A stretch of 34,034 nt of DNA from Acidovorax sp. (GTDB lineage Bacteria; Pseudomonadota; Gammaproteobacteria; Burkholderiales; Burkholderiaceae_C): contig NZ_JADHVT010000038.1 of NCBI RefSeq assembly GCF_016783915.1, forward strand, positions 1 to 34,034, in the 5' to 3' direction. The notes under the pieces are model-generated. The model ran no database searches. It worked only from the letters and a program-made list of their open reading frames with translations, and had not been told where the DNA came from. Positions within the stretch are counted from its first letter, which is position 1, and every line of letters begins with the position of its first letter. Shown in pieces: positions 1 to 7,725 of this stretch. The position numbers and the translations under genes are program-made.

Positions 1-119
1 TAGCCCACAACGATGGTGATGGGCTTGCTGGGGTAGGCGTCTTGCGCGATGGCGGGGGCTGCGAGAACGGCCAGGCCGCACAGCAGTGCAGCACGGCGCA
101 GGGGATGGACGGTGGTCAT
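1..119 (-). CDS. Bug-family tripartite tricarboxylate transporter substrate-binding protein, N-terminal part
   Basis: Only the first 39 codons lie in the window; the gene runs off the left edge. The start reads MTTVHPLRRAALLCGLAVLA, then APAIAQDAYPSKPITIVVG. This is a Sec signal peptide with likely cleavage after AIA-Q, followed by the YPSKPI-x-IVVG opening typical of mature Bug (TctC-like) receptors. An AAGGAG ribosome site at 127-132 lies 7 bases before the ATG and fixes the start. Bug proteins are periplasmic solute receptors, often for carboxylates, and many have no dedicated transporter beside them. The LysR gene upstream on the same strand may regulate it. The ligand cannot be told from this fragment. 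Confidence 0.85.
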   Translation of the reverse strand, partial: MTTVHPLRRAALLCGLAVLAAPAIAQDAYPSKPITIVVG

Positions 120-283
120 GGCGGAACTCCTTGGCAAAAGCGGGGGTGGGGCAGGTGGGGGTATGGATTTGATTGTGAAAAAGCCGCCGTTGGCCGTTGG
201 TGCCAAAACGGCACCAGGCCGTGCTGATTCAGGATACATGGCACGGGGAAACCCGCAGGCCACTCACGTTCAGCGAGAGTGCA

Positions 284-1183
284 TCAGCGCTGGGCCAGGG
301 CCTTCCACAGCGCCTCAGCCAGCGGCCCCAGACGGCGCTTGGGGCGGTACAGGCGCACGTCAAAACGCACCTCCATGCGGGCGTCACCCGCCAGCGCGAG
401 CCGCTGGGCCTTGCAGTCGGCAAACACCATGGACCAGGGCAGCCAGGCAACGCCCAGGCCTTTTTGCACGTATTCGTAGTGGGCGTCGGCCGAGTCGCAC
501 TCCACCACGCGCTGCAGCCTTGGGGCATGGGGGTTGTGCGCCAGGTGGTCTTCCACCAGCCGCCCCAGGGCCAGCTGGGGCGCGTAGGCCAGATAGGGCA
601 CCAGCGTGGCGTCGGGCCCGAACCGGTGCAAAGCCTGCCCTTGTGCCGTGGCGCGCGACACCGGCACCAGCCGGTCGGAGGCCACCGTCAGGTGCATGAA
701 CTGCCGCGCATCGAGCCGGATGGCCAGGGCCGGGTGGTGGTACACAAGCGAAAAATCAGCCTCGTTGCGCTCCAGCATGCCCACGGTGTCGGCCAGCGCC
801 CGGGTGCGAATGCACAGCTCGCCGCCTTGCAAAATGGGCTGCAGGCGCACCAGCCAGTCGGCCACCACGGTGCGCGCCAGCGTGCGGCCCGTGGCCAGGG
901 TCACGGTGCGGGCCTGGCGCCCGGCCAGGCTTTGCAACTCTTCGTGCGACTGGGTGAGGCTGCGTGCCAGGTGGCCAGCGGTCTCCAGAAAACTTTGCCC
1001 GGCAGGCGTCAGGGTGACCGGGCCGCCATTGCCGCGCTCCACCAGCGGCGTGCCTGCCCAGGCCTCCAGCGCGCGGATGCGGCGGCCAAACGCGGGGTGC
1101 GTGACGTGCCGAAGCTCGGCCGCACGCGTGAAGCTGCGCTCCTGCGCCAGGACGATGAAGTCTTCCAGCCATTTCAACTGCAT
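284..1183 (-). CDS. LysR-family transcriptional regulator
   Basis: The 299-residue product has normal LysR length. The N-terminal winged helix-turn-helix covers about residues 1-60: MQLKWLEDFIVLAQERSF, then TRAAELRHVTHPAFGRRIRA and LEAWAGTPLVER. The remainder, from about residue 90, is the effector-binding domain (VTLATGRTLARTVVADWLVR opens it). The recognition helix carries HPAFGRRI in place of the more common QPALSRQI. It sits 164 bases upstream of the Bug receptor gene on the same strand, a common pairing in Comamonadaceae, so it may control that gene in response to the carried solute (inference). The inducer is unknown. The opposite-strand ORFs across this gene are coding shadows. Confidence 0.93.
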   Translation of the reverse strand: MQLKWLEDFIVLAQERSFTRAAELRHVTHPAFGRRIRALEAWAGTPLVERGNGGPVTLTPAGQSFLETAGHLARSLTQSHEELQSLAGRQARTVTLATGRTLARTVVADWLVRLQPILQGGELCIRTRALADTVGMLERNEADFSLVYHHPALAIRLDARQFMHLTVASDRLVPVSRATAQGQALHRFGPDATLVPYLAYAPQLALGRLVEDHLAHNPHAPRLQRVVECDSADAHYEYVQKGLGVAWLPWSMVFADCKAQRLALAGDARMEVRFDVRLYRPKRRLGPLAEALWKALAQR

Positions 1184-1282
1184 CGTCGGCTCCTGAAGGG
1201 GCGGCTGTCCGGTCGGTGGGCTGGTGCCTGGGCTGTGCCAGCCCCGTTAGAGGACCAGACACCGCGGTCGGAGTGAGAGGGC

Positions 1283-2107
1283 TCAGCCCCGGGCAGCTTC
1301 CAGAACGCCTCGGGTGCGTGTGGCTTCGGCACGCGCCACCGCAGCAAAGTCCTCGCCTTTGGACGCGTAAAGAATGGCCCGCGACGAGTTCACGATGATC
1401 GGCCCGTCACTGCGCAGCCCGGCGCGCACGGTGGCGGCGGCATCACCACCCTGGGCCCCCACGCCCGGAATCAGCAGCGGCAGCGTGGGCGCGATGGCAC
1501 GCACGCGCTCGATCTCCTGCGGGTAGGTGGCGCCCACCACCAGGCCGAGCTGGCCGTTCTTATTCCAGGGGCCTTGCGCCAGACGCGCCACATGCTCGTA
1601 CATGAGCGGCTGGCCCTCGACGCTGGCCAGGCGCTGGGTCTGCAGGTCGTCGCCGCCGGGGTTGGACGTGCGGCAGAGCAAAAACGCGCCCTTGCCGTGG
1701 TAGGCCAGATAGGGCTCGATGGAGTCGAAGCCCATGAAGGGCGACAGCGTGACGGCATCGGCACCGTAGCGCTCGAAGGCCTCCTTGGCGTACTGCTCGG
1801 CCGTGGAGCCGATGTCGCCGCGCTTGGCGTCCAGGATCACCGGCACCTGCGGTGCGTTGGCCCGCATGTGCTGCATCAGGCGTTCGAGCTGGTCCTCGGC
1901 ACCATGCGCGGCAAAGTAGGCGATCTGCGGCTTGAAGGCACACACCAGGTCGGCGGTGGCGTCCACGATGGCCGCGCAAAAGTCATAGATCTTGCGGGGG
2001 TCGCCCTGCATCGCGGCGGGAAACCGCGTGGGTTCAGGGTCCAGGCCCACGCACAGCAGGGAGTTGTTCTGTGCCGTGGCGTCGCGCAGCATGTCGGTGA
2101 AGTTCAT
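1283..2107 (-). CDS. pyrF: Orotidine 5'-phosphate decarboxylase
   Basis: This cytoplasmic enzyme performs the last step of de novo UMP synthesis, decarboxylating OMP to UMP. The 274-residue product carries the class 2 (longer, mycobacterial/betaproteobacterial type) signature [15 protein letters not shown] at residues 93-107, with catalytic Asp93 and Lys95. [10 protein letters not shown] lies near residue 21 and the phosphate-binding PGVGAQGGD loop near the C-terminus. An in-frame GTG at 2134 would add nine residues (MPTHLKSRP). I prefer the ATG at 2107 because NFTDMLRDA is the expected beginning of the family. There is no clear Shine-Dalgarno; a TAAAAT box ends only 8 bases before the ATG, suggesting a very short or absent leader. 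It appears to be a single-gene unit. Confidence 0.95.
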   Translation of the reverse strand: MNFTDMLRDATAQNNSLLCVGLDPEPTRFPAAMQGDPRKIYDFCAAIVDATADLVCAFKPQIAYFAAHGAEDQLERLMQHMRANAPQVPVILDAKRGDIGSTAEQYAKEAFERYGADAVTLSPFMGFDSIEPYLAYHGKGAFLLCRTSNPGGDDLQTQRLASVEGQPLMYEHVARLAQGPWNKNGQLGLVVGATYPQEIERVRAIAPTLPLLIPGVGAQGGDAAATVRAGLRSDGPIIVNSSRAILYASKGEDFAAVARAEATRTRGVLEAARG

Positions 2108-2115
2108 GGGGCGTG

Positions 2116-2121
2116 ATTTTA
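2116..2121 (-). promoter_or_regulatory. Candidate -10 box for pyrF
   Basis: On the minus strand this reads TAAAAT, five of six matches to TATAAT, and ends 8 bases before the pyrF ATG. No good -35 hexamer is found at 16-18 bases. If used, transcription would begin at or next to the start codon. Confidence 0.3.
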
Positions 2122-2223
2122 GGTGGGTGGGCACGGGATGCCCCCGCCGGGGACCGTGATCGTCAAGGAGAGGCGCTGTGCAGTGGAGATGTCAGGCACC
2201 GCGGGGTGTGCCACCGGGCAACA

Positions 2224-2249
2224 AAAAAGGCCGTCGAGACGGCCTTTTT
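2224..2249 (-). terminator. Rho-independent terminator after the lipoprotein operon
   Basis: A perfect 12-base inverted repeat (AAAAAGGCCGTC / GACGGCCTTTTT) with a 2-base centre lies 43 bases past the stop of the FlgO-like gene, with a T run in the direction of transcription. It is symmetric, so it could work from both strands. It separates the lipoprotein operon from pyrF. Confidence 0.85.
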
Positions 2250-2292
2250 GCGGGAACACAGGGAGCAACAAGTCCCTGGTGAAAACGAAAGA

Positions 2293-2850
2293 TCAGCGGG
2301 GCACAGCCAGCAGGCGTTGCACGTCGCGGTCGTTGGGCAGCGCGTAGTCGTAGCCACGCACGATGCGGCTGTCTTCGGTGCGCACGAGCTTCAGGCTCAC
2401 GTAGGTGTAGTTGGCGGCCGCCGAGTAGGTGCCCACCAGCACCAGCGAGGCGTTGTGGTTGCGGGCAATGTCCTTGATCTCACGCGACAGCAGCAGCTCG
2501 CCCTGGCCTTCGCGCACGAACACGTCACCGCGCAGCTTGATTTCCTTCACGTTGAAGCCGCTGGCCGCCATGCTGGTGGCGTACTGCTCGGACAACGTGC
2601 GGCCCAGCGGGGCAGCGCGGCTGAGGTCGTTGACGTTGACCACGGTGGCCACGAGCACGGGCCCGCCGCCCAGTGAGTTCATATCGAAACCGGTGGTCAG
2701 CTTGGTCACCGCGTCGCGGCTGCTCTGGATGAACTGGCTGCTGGCGGCTTCCTGGTACGTGGGCTCGACGCGCACCGGCGCAGCGTTGTTGGCGCAACCG
2801 GCCAGCACCACGCCGGCCAGCACCGTCAGAAGAAGTGCGGGGGTTTTCAT
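2293..2850 (-). CDS. FlgO-like lipoprotein
   Basis: The 185-residue product begins with a lipoprotein signal peptide (MKTPALLLTVLAGVVLAGC), with the lipobox LAGC putting the acylated cysteine at residue 19. The mature part has the FlgO-type pattern: paired SRDAVTKLT, a VVNVNDLSRAAPLGRTLSEQ stretch and the SREIKDIARNHNASLVLVGT stretch, ending in RIVRGYDYALP. FlgO is an outer-membrane lipoprotein studied in Vibrio flagella, but this domain also occurs in proteins with no flagellar link, and no flagellar gene is nearby. It shares an ATGA overlap with the upstream lipoprotein gene, so the two are co-translated. The family call is from remembered pattern and not a search. Confidence 0.75.
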   Translation of the reverse strand: MKTPALLLTVLAGVVLAGCANNAAPVRVEPTYQEAASSQFIQSSRDAVTKLTTGFDMNSLGGGPVLVATVVNVNDLSRAAPLGRTLSEQYATSMAASGFNVKEIKLRGDVFVREGQGELLLSREIKDIARNHNASLVLVGTYSAAANYTYVSLKLVRTEDSRIVRGYDYALPNDRDVQRLLAVPR

Positions 2851-3533
2851 TGCGAGACAACCTTCATGTTGACGTTCTTGTACGAGGGGCGCGTGAACAA
2901 CGGGGTGTCAGCGTTTTCCAGGTAGTACACGTCGGTCTTGCGGGCCAGGTACTGACCACCGCGCGTGACGGTGGTGGTCAGGATCAGCTCGGTGTTGGTC
3001 GGGCCACCGGAGTTGATGCTGTTGGCGTAGTCGGCGGCGAGGGTCAGACCGAGTCCCGCTGCGAGTTGGGCGTCAATATGCTCATGGCGCAGGCCGTAGG
3101 CGGCAAACAGGCCTGCAGCCAGCATGGTGAACTGACCAGGGATGAAGTGCGGGCGGTCGCTGTTGTGGCGCACGACCTGGATACCGTAGGAGACTTCCAG
3201 GGCCTGGCCCAGGTTCTGCTGTACCACGGCACCGTTCTGGACCAGCTTGGTGATCAGGAACTCGCGAAAGGCGGTTTCAAACTGCGTGGCGTTGGCGGGC
3301 AAGGACACATGCAGTGGGGTGTTGGGGGCCACGCCGGCCTTGTCCAGGGTGCTCAGCGTCTGGTTGACCACATCGCGCGAGACCAGGTCCCAATGTCCGG
3401 CGGAGCGGACCTTGGGCTGCGAGGTGTACTCGAAATTTTCCGCGACGGGAATAGGCGCCCTCTGTGCGCACCCCACCAAAGTTGCCACAGCGCCAGCCAG
3501 CACGGCCAAGCTGATTGCCTTTGAAAACGACAT
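2847..3533 (-). CDS. Uncharacterised lipoprotein, first gene of a two-lipoprotein operon
   Basis: The 228-residue product starts MSFSKAISLAVLAGAVATLV then GCAQ, a lipoprotein signal peptide with the modified cysteine at residue 22. The mature protein has no motif I can name. It contains WDLVSRDVVNQTLSTL, then an alternating hydrophobic segment LAAGLFAAYGL, and TELILTTTVTRGGQYLARKT near the end, which looks like a beta-rich domain. A strong AGGAGG site lies 5-6 bases before the ATG. Its stop overlaps the start of the FlgO-like gene by four bases, so the two probably act together at the outer membrane. Its function is unknown. Confidence 0.85.
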   Translation of the reverse strand: MSFSKAISLAVLAGAVATLVGCAQRAPIPVAENFEYTSQPKVRSAGHWDLVSRDVVNQTLSTLDKAGVAPNTPLHVSLPANATQFETAFREFLITKLVQNGAVVQQNLGQALEVSYGIQVVRHNSDRPHFIPGQFTMLAAGLFAAYGLRHEHIDAQLAAGLGLTLAADYANSINSGGPTNTELILTTTVTRGGQYLARKTDVYYLENADTPLFTRPSYKNVNMKVVSQ

Positions 3534-3592
3534 GATTCCCTCCTACGGACTGAATTTGCGAGGATCCGAACAGATGCGACCCGCACGATTGA

Positions 3593-3621
3593 AAAATAAT
3601 TCTGGGCGGTATCCTCAACAA
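3593..3621 (-). promoter_or_regulatory. Candidate promoter for the lipoprotein operon
   Basis: On the minus strand, TTGTTG (3616-3621) and TATTTT (3593-3598) are separated by 17 bases, 60 bases before the first lipoprotein ATG and within an AT-rich stretch that contrasts with the rest of the window. Matches to consensus are 3/6 and 4/6, so this is only a candidate. Confidence 0.35.
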
Positions 3622-3693
3622 AAACAAGAAAAAATTACGCTAACTACGCTCCGGCGTACACAGTTCGTTGTTTTTGGTCACAGTTGTGTGCCG

Positions 3694-3744
3694 ATGCAAG
3701 GCGTGCAACCAGGCAGAGCCACTCCTGAAGGGCCCGCCTTGCAT
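3694..3744. repeat. Inverted repeat just past the pgk stop
   Basis: ATGCAAGGCG (3694-3703) and CGCCTTGCAT (3735-3744) are perfect 10-base complements around a 31-base centre, starting 4 bases after the pgk stop codon. There is no T run, so it is not a standard terminator. It could be an mRNA 3' end stem or a protein-binding site. Confidence 0.5.
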
Positions 3745-3748
3745 TTGC

Positions 3749-4948
3749 TTACACGGCAGCGGCTGCGCGCTGCTCCAGGATGTCAAAAGCGGGCAGCTTT
3801 TTGCCTTCCAGCACTTCCAGGAAGGCCCCGCCACCGGTGGAGATGTAACCCACCTGTTTTTCAATGCCGTACTTGGCAATGGCCGCCAATGTGTCACCAC
3901 CGCCTGCGATGCTGAAGGCGGGCGACTCGGCAATGGCGGCAGCGATGGTGCGGGTTCCGTTTTCGAAAGCCGCGAATTCAAACACGCCCACAGGGCCATT
4001 CCAGACGATGGTGCCTGCGGACTTGAGCTGCGCGGCCAGGCGGGCGGCGGTCTCGGGGCCAATGTCCAGAATCATGTCGTCGGGCGCAACGTCCGTGGCG
4101 GCCTTCACGGTGGCGGGAGCGTCTGCTGCAAAGGTCTTGGCCACCACCACATCGGTGGGGATCGGCACCTCCGCGCCACGGGCCTTCATGGCGGCCATCA
4201 CGGACTTGGCGGCATCCAGCAGATCGGGCTCGGCCAGGCTCTTGCCAATGGGCAGGCCCGCAGCCAGCATGAAGGTGTTGGCAATGCCGCCGCCGACGAT
4301 CAACTGGTCCACCTTGTCGGCCAGGCTTTGCAAAATGGTGAGCTTGGTGGACACCTTGGAGCCCGCCACGATGGCAGCCAGCGGGCGCTGGGGATGCGCC
4401 AGGGCCTTGGTCAGGGCGTCAATCTCGGCCGACAGCAGCGGGCCAGCGCAGGCAATGGGGGCGTACTGGGCAATGCCGTAGGTCGTGCCTTCAGCGCGGT
4501 GGGCGGTGCCAAACGCGTCGTTCACAAAGATGTCGCACAGCGCGGCCATCTTGCGGGCCAGCTCTTCCTTGTTTTTCTTCTCGCCCACGTTCAGGCGGCA
4601 GTTTTCCAGCAGCACGATCTGGCCGGGGGCCACTTGCACGCCGTCCACCCAGTTGGCGACCAGGGGCACATCGCGGCCCAGCAGGTCGGCCATGCGCTTG
4701 GCAACGGGGGCCAGGGAGTCTTCGGGCTTGAACTCGCCTTCGGTCGGACGGCCCAGGTGGCTGGTCACCATGACTGCGGCACCGGCGTCCAGCGCCATGC
4801 GGATGGCGGGAATGGAGGCGCGGATGCGGGTGTCTTCGGTAATGTTGCCGGCGTCGTCTTGCGGCACGTTCAGGTCGGCGCGGATGAAGACGCGCTGGTT
4901 GCGGGCCTTGCCCTGGGCGCACAGATCGGAAAAGCGAAGGATGTTCAT
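3749..4948 (-). CDS. pgk: Phosphoglycerate kinase
   Basis: This cytoplasmic glycolytic enzyme transfers phosphate between 1,3-bisphosphoglycerate and ADP. The 399-residue product has normal family length. Visible signatures are RADLNVP (23-29), SHLGRP (63-68), the [11 protein letters not shown] region (141-151), AGSKVSTK (195-202), WNGPVGVFE (316-324) and the nucleotide-binding GGGDT (349-353). The ATG at 4948 begins [10 protein letters not shown], as expected. A TAAAAT box at 4991-4996 could be the -10 of its own promoter in the 84-base gap after azlD, so pgk may be transcribed both alone and by read-through from the fmt-azlCD cluster. Confidence 0.97.
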   Translation of the reverse strand: MNILRFSDLCAQGKARNQRVFIRADLNVPQDDAGNITEDTRIRASIPAIRMALDAGAAVMVTSHLGRPTEGEFKPEDSLAPVAKRMADLLGRDVPLVANWVDGVQVAPGQIVLLENCRLNVGEKKNKEELARKMAALCDIFVNDAFGTAHRAEGTTYGIAQYAPIACAGPLLSAEIDALTKALAHPQRPLAAIVAGSKVSTKLTILQSLADKVDQLIVGGGIANTFMLAAGLPIGKSLAEPDLLDAAKSVMAAMKARGAEVPIPTDVVVAKTFAADAPATVKAATDVAPDDMILDIGPETAARLAAQLKSAGTIVWNGPVGVFEFAAFENGTRTIAAAIAESPAFSIAGGGDTLAAIAKYGIEKQVGYISTGGGAFLEVLEGKKLPAFDILEQRAAAAV

Positions 4949-5032
4949 GGGGTGGAGGGTTCCTGGAGGGGCCGGTGGATCAGGGGCGCCATTTTAGGCG
5001 GCCCTGCTGACGCGGCCGGCTGCCGCCAGCAC

Positions 5033-5368
5033 CTACCAGCCCCAGCCGATGTGCAGTGGCAGATACACCGCCATGCCCACCAGAATGGTGCCCAGGATGC
5101 CCCGGCGCCAGAAGTAATACACGCTGGCGAACAGCACGGCCGGCAGGCGTGCGTCCATGAAGGTGTCGATCAGCTCGCCCTGCACCATGAGGATCTCGGG
5201 TGCAATGACGGCAGTGAGCGCGGCCAGCGGGGCATATTTGAGGCCACGCTTGAGCCAGTCGGGCAGGGGCAGCTCACGCTCCGGGATCATGAAGAACGAG
5301 CGCGATACCACCGTGATCACAGCCAGGCCCACCGTGGCCAGCAAGGGATAGATCCAGGACCAGCTCAT
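5033..5368 (-). CDS. azlD: AzlD-family branched-chain amino acid export subunit
   Basis: The small 111-residue inner-membrane protein has hydrophobic segments at about residues 5-25, 45-65 and 75-108, with the family-like pattern SRSFFMIPERELPLPDWLKR followed by KYAPLAALTAVIAPE. AzlD works with AzlC as a two-component exporter of branched-chain amino acids and related compounds. Its ATG overlaps the azlC stop by four bases (ATGA), as expected for a pair made in fixed ratio. The substrate is inferred from the family; other AzlCD-like pairs may export different amino acids. Confidence 0.9.
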   Translation of the reverse strand: MSWSWIYPLLATVGLAVITVVSRSFFMIPERELPLPDWLKRGLKYAPLAALTAVIAPEILMVQGELIDTFMDARLPAVLFASVYYFWRRGILGTILVGMAVYLPLHIGWGW

Positions 5369-6189
5369 GGGTGGCGTTCCTCGCGCAGCGGCACCACATC
5401 GCCCGCCTCGACATGCTCGCGCTCTTCCGGCGGCATGACGCTGTCGGCGGGCACCAGCAGCAACTCGGGTTGGCGACGGCGGCGGTCCACGGCCTCCATC
5501 AGCAGCCCCGCCGCCACGGCGGCCGCCAGCGCCACCAGGATGTTGAGCTTGAGCGGCAAGGCAAACGCAGCAATCGCCGCAGTCGCTGCAACGCCCGTGG
5601 CGAGACAGGTGGCCCGATCAAACAGCAGGGACAGCAGCACGCCCAGCAAGGCCAGCACCCCCGCAAAACCCAGCCCCCAGGACAGAGGCACCGCGTTGGC
5701 GAGCAGGATGCCGGCGATGGACGGCACCTGCCAAGCCAGCCAGTTGGTGGAGGCCGCGCCCCAGAAATACGGCACCTGTTCTGGGGCCGGCCGGGGTTCC
5801 GGAAAGCGCTTCATGAACGCCACGTAGATCACGTCCCCGCTGAAATACCCCACGGCCAGGCGCTGGCGCAGCGGCAGGTGCGCAAAGTAGCTGCGCCACA
5901 TGCTGCTGAAGATCACAAACCGCAGGTTGACGCAGGCGGCCGTGAGCCACACCACCCACAGCGGCGCGCCCACGGACAGCAGCGGAATGACGGCGAGCTG
6001 GGCGCTGCCGGCATACACCAGCAGCGACATGAACACGGCCATGCCGATCGACATGCCACTTTTGACCATGGCCACCCCGGTGACCAACCCCCAGGCCGCA
6101 ATGCCCAACGAGGTGCCCGCCATGTCGGTGACTGCCATCCGGAACGATGGATGGCGCAGCGTAGGGCCCAGCGCTGCCGACACACTCAT
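5365..6189 (-). CDS. azlC: AzlC-family branched-chain amino acid export permease
   Basis: The 274-residue polytopic inner-membrane protein starts with a short cytoplasmic lead, then [34 protein letters not shown] and [20 protein letters not shown], the recognisable AzlC core (GSAQ and NLR). About seven membrane spans are seen. A charged C-terminal tail of about 35 residues (from [10 protein letters not shown]) is cytoplasmic. Both ends are coupled: its ATG overlaps the fmt stop by four bases and its stop overlaps the azlD start by four. Azl exporters relieve accumulation of branched-chain amino acids. Confidence 0.93.
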   Translation of the reverse strand: MSVSAALGPTLRHPSFRMAVTDMAGTSLGIAAWGLVTGVAMVKSGMSIGMAVFMSLLVYAGSAQLAVIPLLSVGAPLWVVWLTAACVNLRFVIFSSMWRSYFAHLPLRQRLAVGYFSGDVIYVAFMKRFPEPRPAPEQVPYFWGAASTNWLAWQVPSIAGILLANAVPLSWGLGFAGVLALLGVLLSLLFDRATCLATGVAATAAIAAFALPLKLNILVALAAAVAAGLLMEAVDRRRRQPELLLVPADSVMPPEEREHVEAGDVVPLREERHP

Positions 6190-7160
6190 GCAGGGGTCGC
6201 GCCCAGCACCATGCCAGGCTGCAGGTCAAATCCACGCAAAAAGTCGGCCGCCGCCAGCCGCTTGCCACCGGCGCGCTGCAAGGTGGTCAGGCGCAGGGCC
6301 GTGCCACCACCACACGCCACAGTCACCCCCGAGCCATCTACGGCCAAAATTTGCCCAGGGCGCTTGTCCGATATACCTTGGTTGCTATCAATAGCATAGC
6401 TCCAGATCTTGACCGTCTCGCCATTGCAATCGGTGCTGGCCCCAGGAAAAGGATCGAACGCCCGGATGCGCTGGCCAATGACCGCCGCGGACAGCGTCCA
6501 GTCGATGGTGCTCTCGGCCTTTTCGATCTTGTGGGCGTAGGTGACGCCGTCGGCTGGTTGCGGTACAGCGGTGAGGCCGCCACAGGCCGCCAGCTCCAGG
6601 GCCTCAACGATCATGCGTCCGCCCAGCGCGGCCAGGCGGTCGTGCAGGGTGGCCGTGGTGTCGCCTGGGGCGATGGCCATGCGCTCGGTCAGCAGCATGT
6701 CGCCCGTGTCCAGCCCTGCATCCATCTGCATGATGGTGATGCCGGTGTCAAAGTCACCCGCCTCGATGGCACGGTGGATGGGCGCCGCGCCGCGCCAGCG
6801 CGGCAGCAGGCTGGCATGGATGTTCAGGCACCCGAGGCGCGGCAGCTCCAGGGTCCACTGCGGCAGGATCAGCCCATAGGCAGCCACCACCATCACATCG
6901 GCCTGCGCGGCCAGCAGGGCCTCGCGCGCTGCGGCCGCATCCTCGGGGTACTTTCCATCCAGGCGCAGGCTGCGGGGCTGCTCCACAGCGATCCCGTGCT
7001 CCAACGCACACTGCTTCACAGGCGACGCCTGCAGCTTCATGCCGCGACCCGCGGGGCGGTCAGGTTGCGTCAGGACCAGCGGTACCGTGAAGCCTGCGGA
7101 CAACAGCCGCTCCAGCGCCACACGGGCAAATTCGGGCGTACCGGCAAAAATGACTCTCAT
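6186..7160 (-). CDS. fmt: Methionyl-tRNA formyltransferase
   Basis: The enzyme formylates Met-tRNAfMet using 10-formyltetrahydrofolate. The 324-residue product shows the N-terminal fold opening [12 protein letters not shown], the loop [16 protein letters not shown], the catalytic region [18 protein letters not shown] (Asn113, His115) and [11 protein letters not shown] (Asp151), then the C-terminal OB-like domain from about residue 210. Residues 254-267 ([14 protein letters not shown]) are encoded by an AT-rich stretch with a rare ATA codon and look like a repeat read in frame; see the repeat entry at 6360-6400. The gene follows a lipoprotein gene and def, so the enzymes that add and remove the formyl group are made together. 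Confidence 0.97.
   Translation of the reverse strand: MRVIFAGTPEFARVALERLLSAGFTVPLVLTQPDRPAGRGMKLQASPVKQCALEHGIAVEQPRSLRLDGKYPEDAAAAREALLAAQADVMVVAAYGLILPQWTLELPRLGCLNIHASLLPRWRGAAPIHRAIEAGDFDTGITIMQMDAGLDTGDMLLTERMAIAPGDTTATLHDRLAALGGRMIVEALELAACGGLTAVPQPADGVTYAHKIEKAESTIDWTLSAAVIGQRIRAFDPFPGASTDCNGETVKIWSYAIDSNQGISDKRPGQILAVDGSGVTVACGGGTALRLTTLQRAGGKRLAAADFLRGFDLQPGMVLGATPA
6360..6400. repeat. AT-rich repeat-like segment within fmt (copy A)
   Basis: These 41 bases begin GCGCT and end ATAGC, contain the hairpin TGCTAT-CA-ATAGCA (6383-6396), and are much more AT-rich than the surrounding gene. A segment of equal length with the same ends lies at 16858-16898; 19 of the first 27 bases match and 24 of 41 overall. 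On the minus strand it is read without a stop as part of Fmt. It resembles short repeats I recall from Acidovorax relatives, unverified. Confidence 0.45.
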
Positions 7161-7218
7161 GAAAACGGATATCGGCTCAGGTGGGGCGCAGGACTCAGTG
7201 GCTCAGCGGGCCCATCTG

Positions 7219-7725
7219 TCAGTCGCGCGCATTGTCAAAATTCGGCAACTCGTCGGTGAACAGCACCTGGCGCACCACGCCCTGGCGATCCAGGTGGACA
7301 TGGGCCAGGCGCAGGTCCGAGTTCTGCCGGAAACGGTAGGTCCAGATGTCACCATCGAAACGGGCCACCTGCTCGACACGCAGGGGCATCCCGAAGGTGT
7401 TTTGCAGGTCGGTACGGGTCCAGCGGCCACCGGACAGGCTCTCAAACCGTTGCTGCGTCAGCACCTGCTCGTTGCGCATCAGCCGGCCACTGGCATCAAA
7501 GTCGAGGTTGTAGGCAGCAAACCCGGCGGGCAGTTCTGAGTAGAGCAAGCGCTCACCCGAGGTCAGCGCAATCGTGGCCGTTGGCGGGCCCAGGCGGGCG
7601 ATCACATCGGCCCGCAATGCGCCAGGCTGTTCGCGTGCCGGCAGTACGCAGCCCGCCAGCTGACACACCAGCGCAACAAGCGCCAGCACTCCGACGCCCC
7701 GACGGACGCAGAGCGCTGTGCGCAT
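7219..7725 (-). CDS. BamE/OmlA-like lipoprotein with two similar halves
   Basis: The 168-residue product has a signal peptide ending in QLAGC (acylated Cys26). The mature part appears to hold two related units: residues 39-90 (DVIARLGPPTATIALTSGER, then LLYSELPAGF and FDASGRLMRNEQVL) and 106-158 (DLQNTFGMPLRVEQVARFDG, then DIWTYRF and LDRQGVVRQVLFTD). Each has a helix-turn with G-x-P, an aromatic strand and a D-x-x-G-x-hydrophobic strand, like the SmpA/OmlA (BamE) fold. Function is unknown; the family suggests outer-membrane maintenance. The ATG at 7725 overlaps the def stop by one base (TGATG); a GTG at 7728, four-base overlap, is an equally possible start. GGAGG precedes both. Confidence 0.82.
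   Translation of the reverse strand: MRTALCVRRGVGVLALVALVCQLAGCVLPAREQPGALRADVIARLGPPTATIALTSGERLLYSELPAGFAAYNLDFDASGRLMRNEQVLTQQRFESLSGGRWTRTDLQNTFGMPLRVEQVARFDGDIWTYRFRQNSDLRLAHVHLDRQGVVRQVLFTDELPNFDNARD

Noticed and set aside
4998..5028. GC-rich imperfect stem after azlD considered as a terminator
   Set aside because: The arms (GGCGGC / GCCGCC) are short with a bulge and no T run follows, so it was not annotated.
3668..5827. A 719-codon open frame on the plus strand
   Set aside because: It is antisense to pgk, azlD and part of azlC, all of which have clear family motifs; its composition is that of a shadow.
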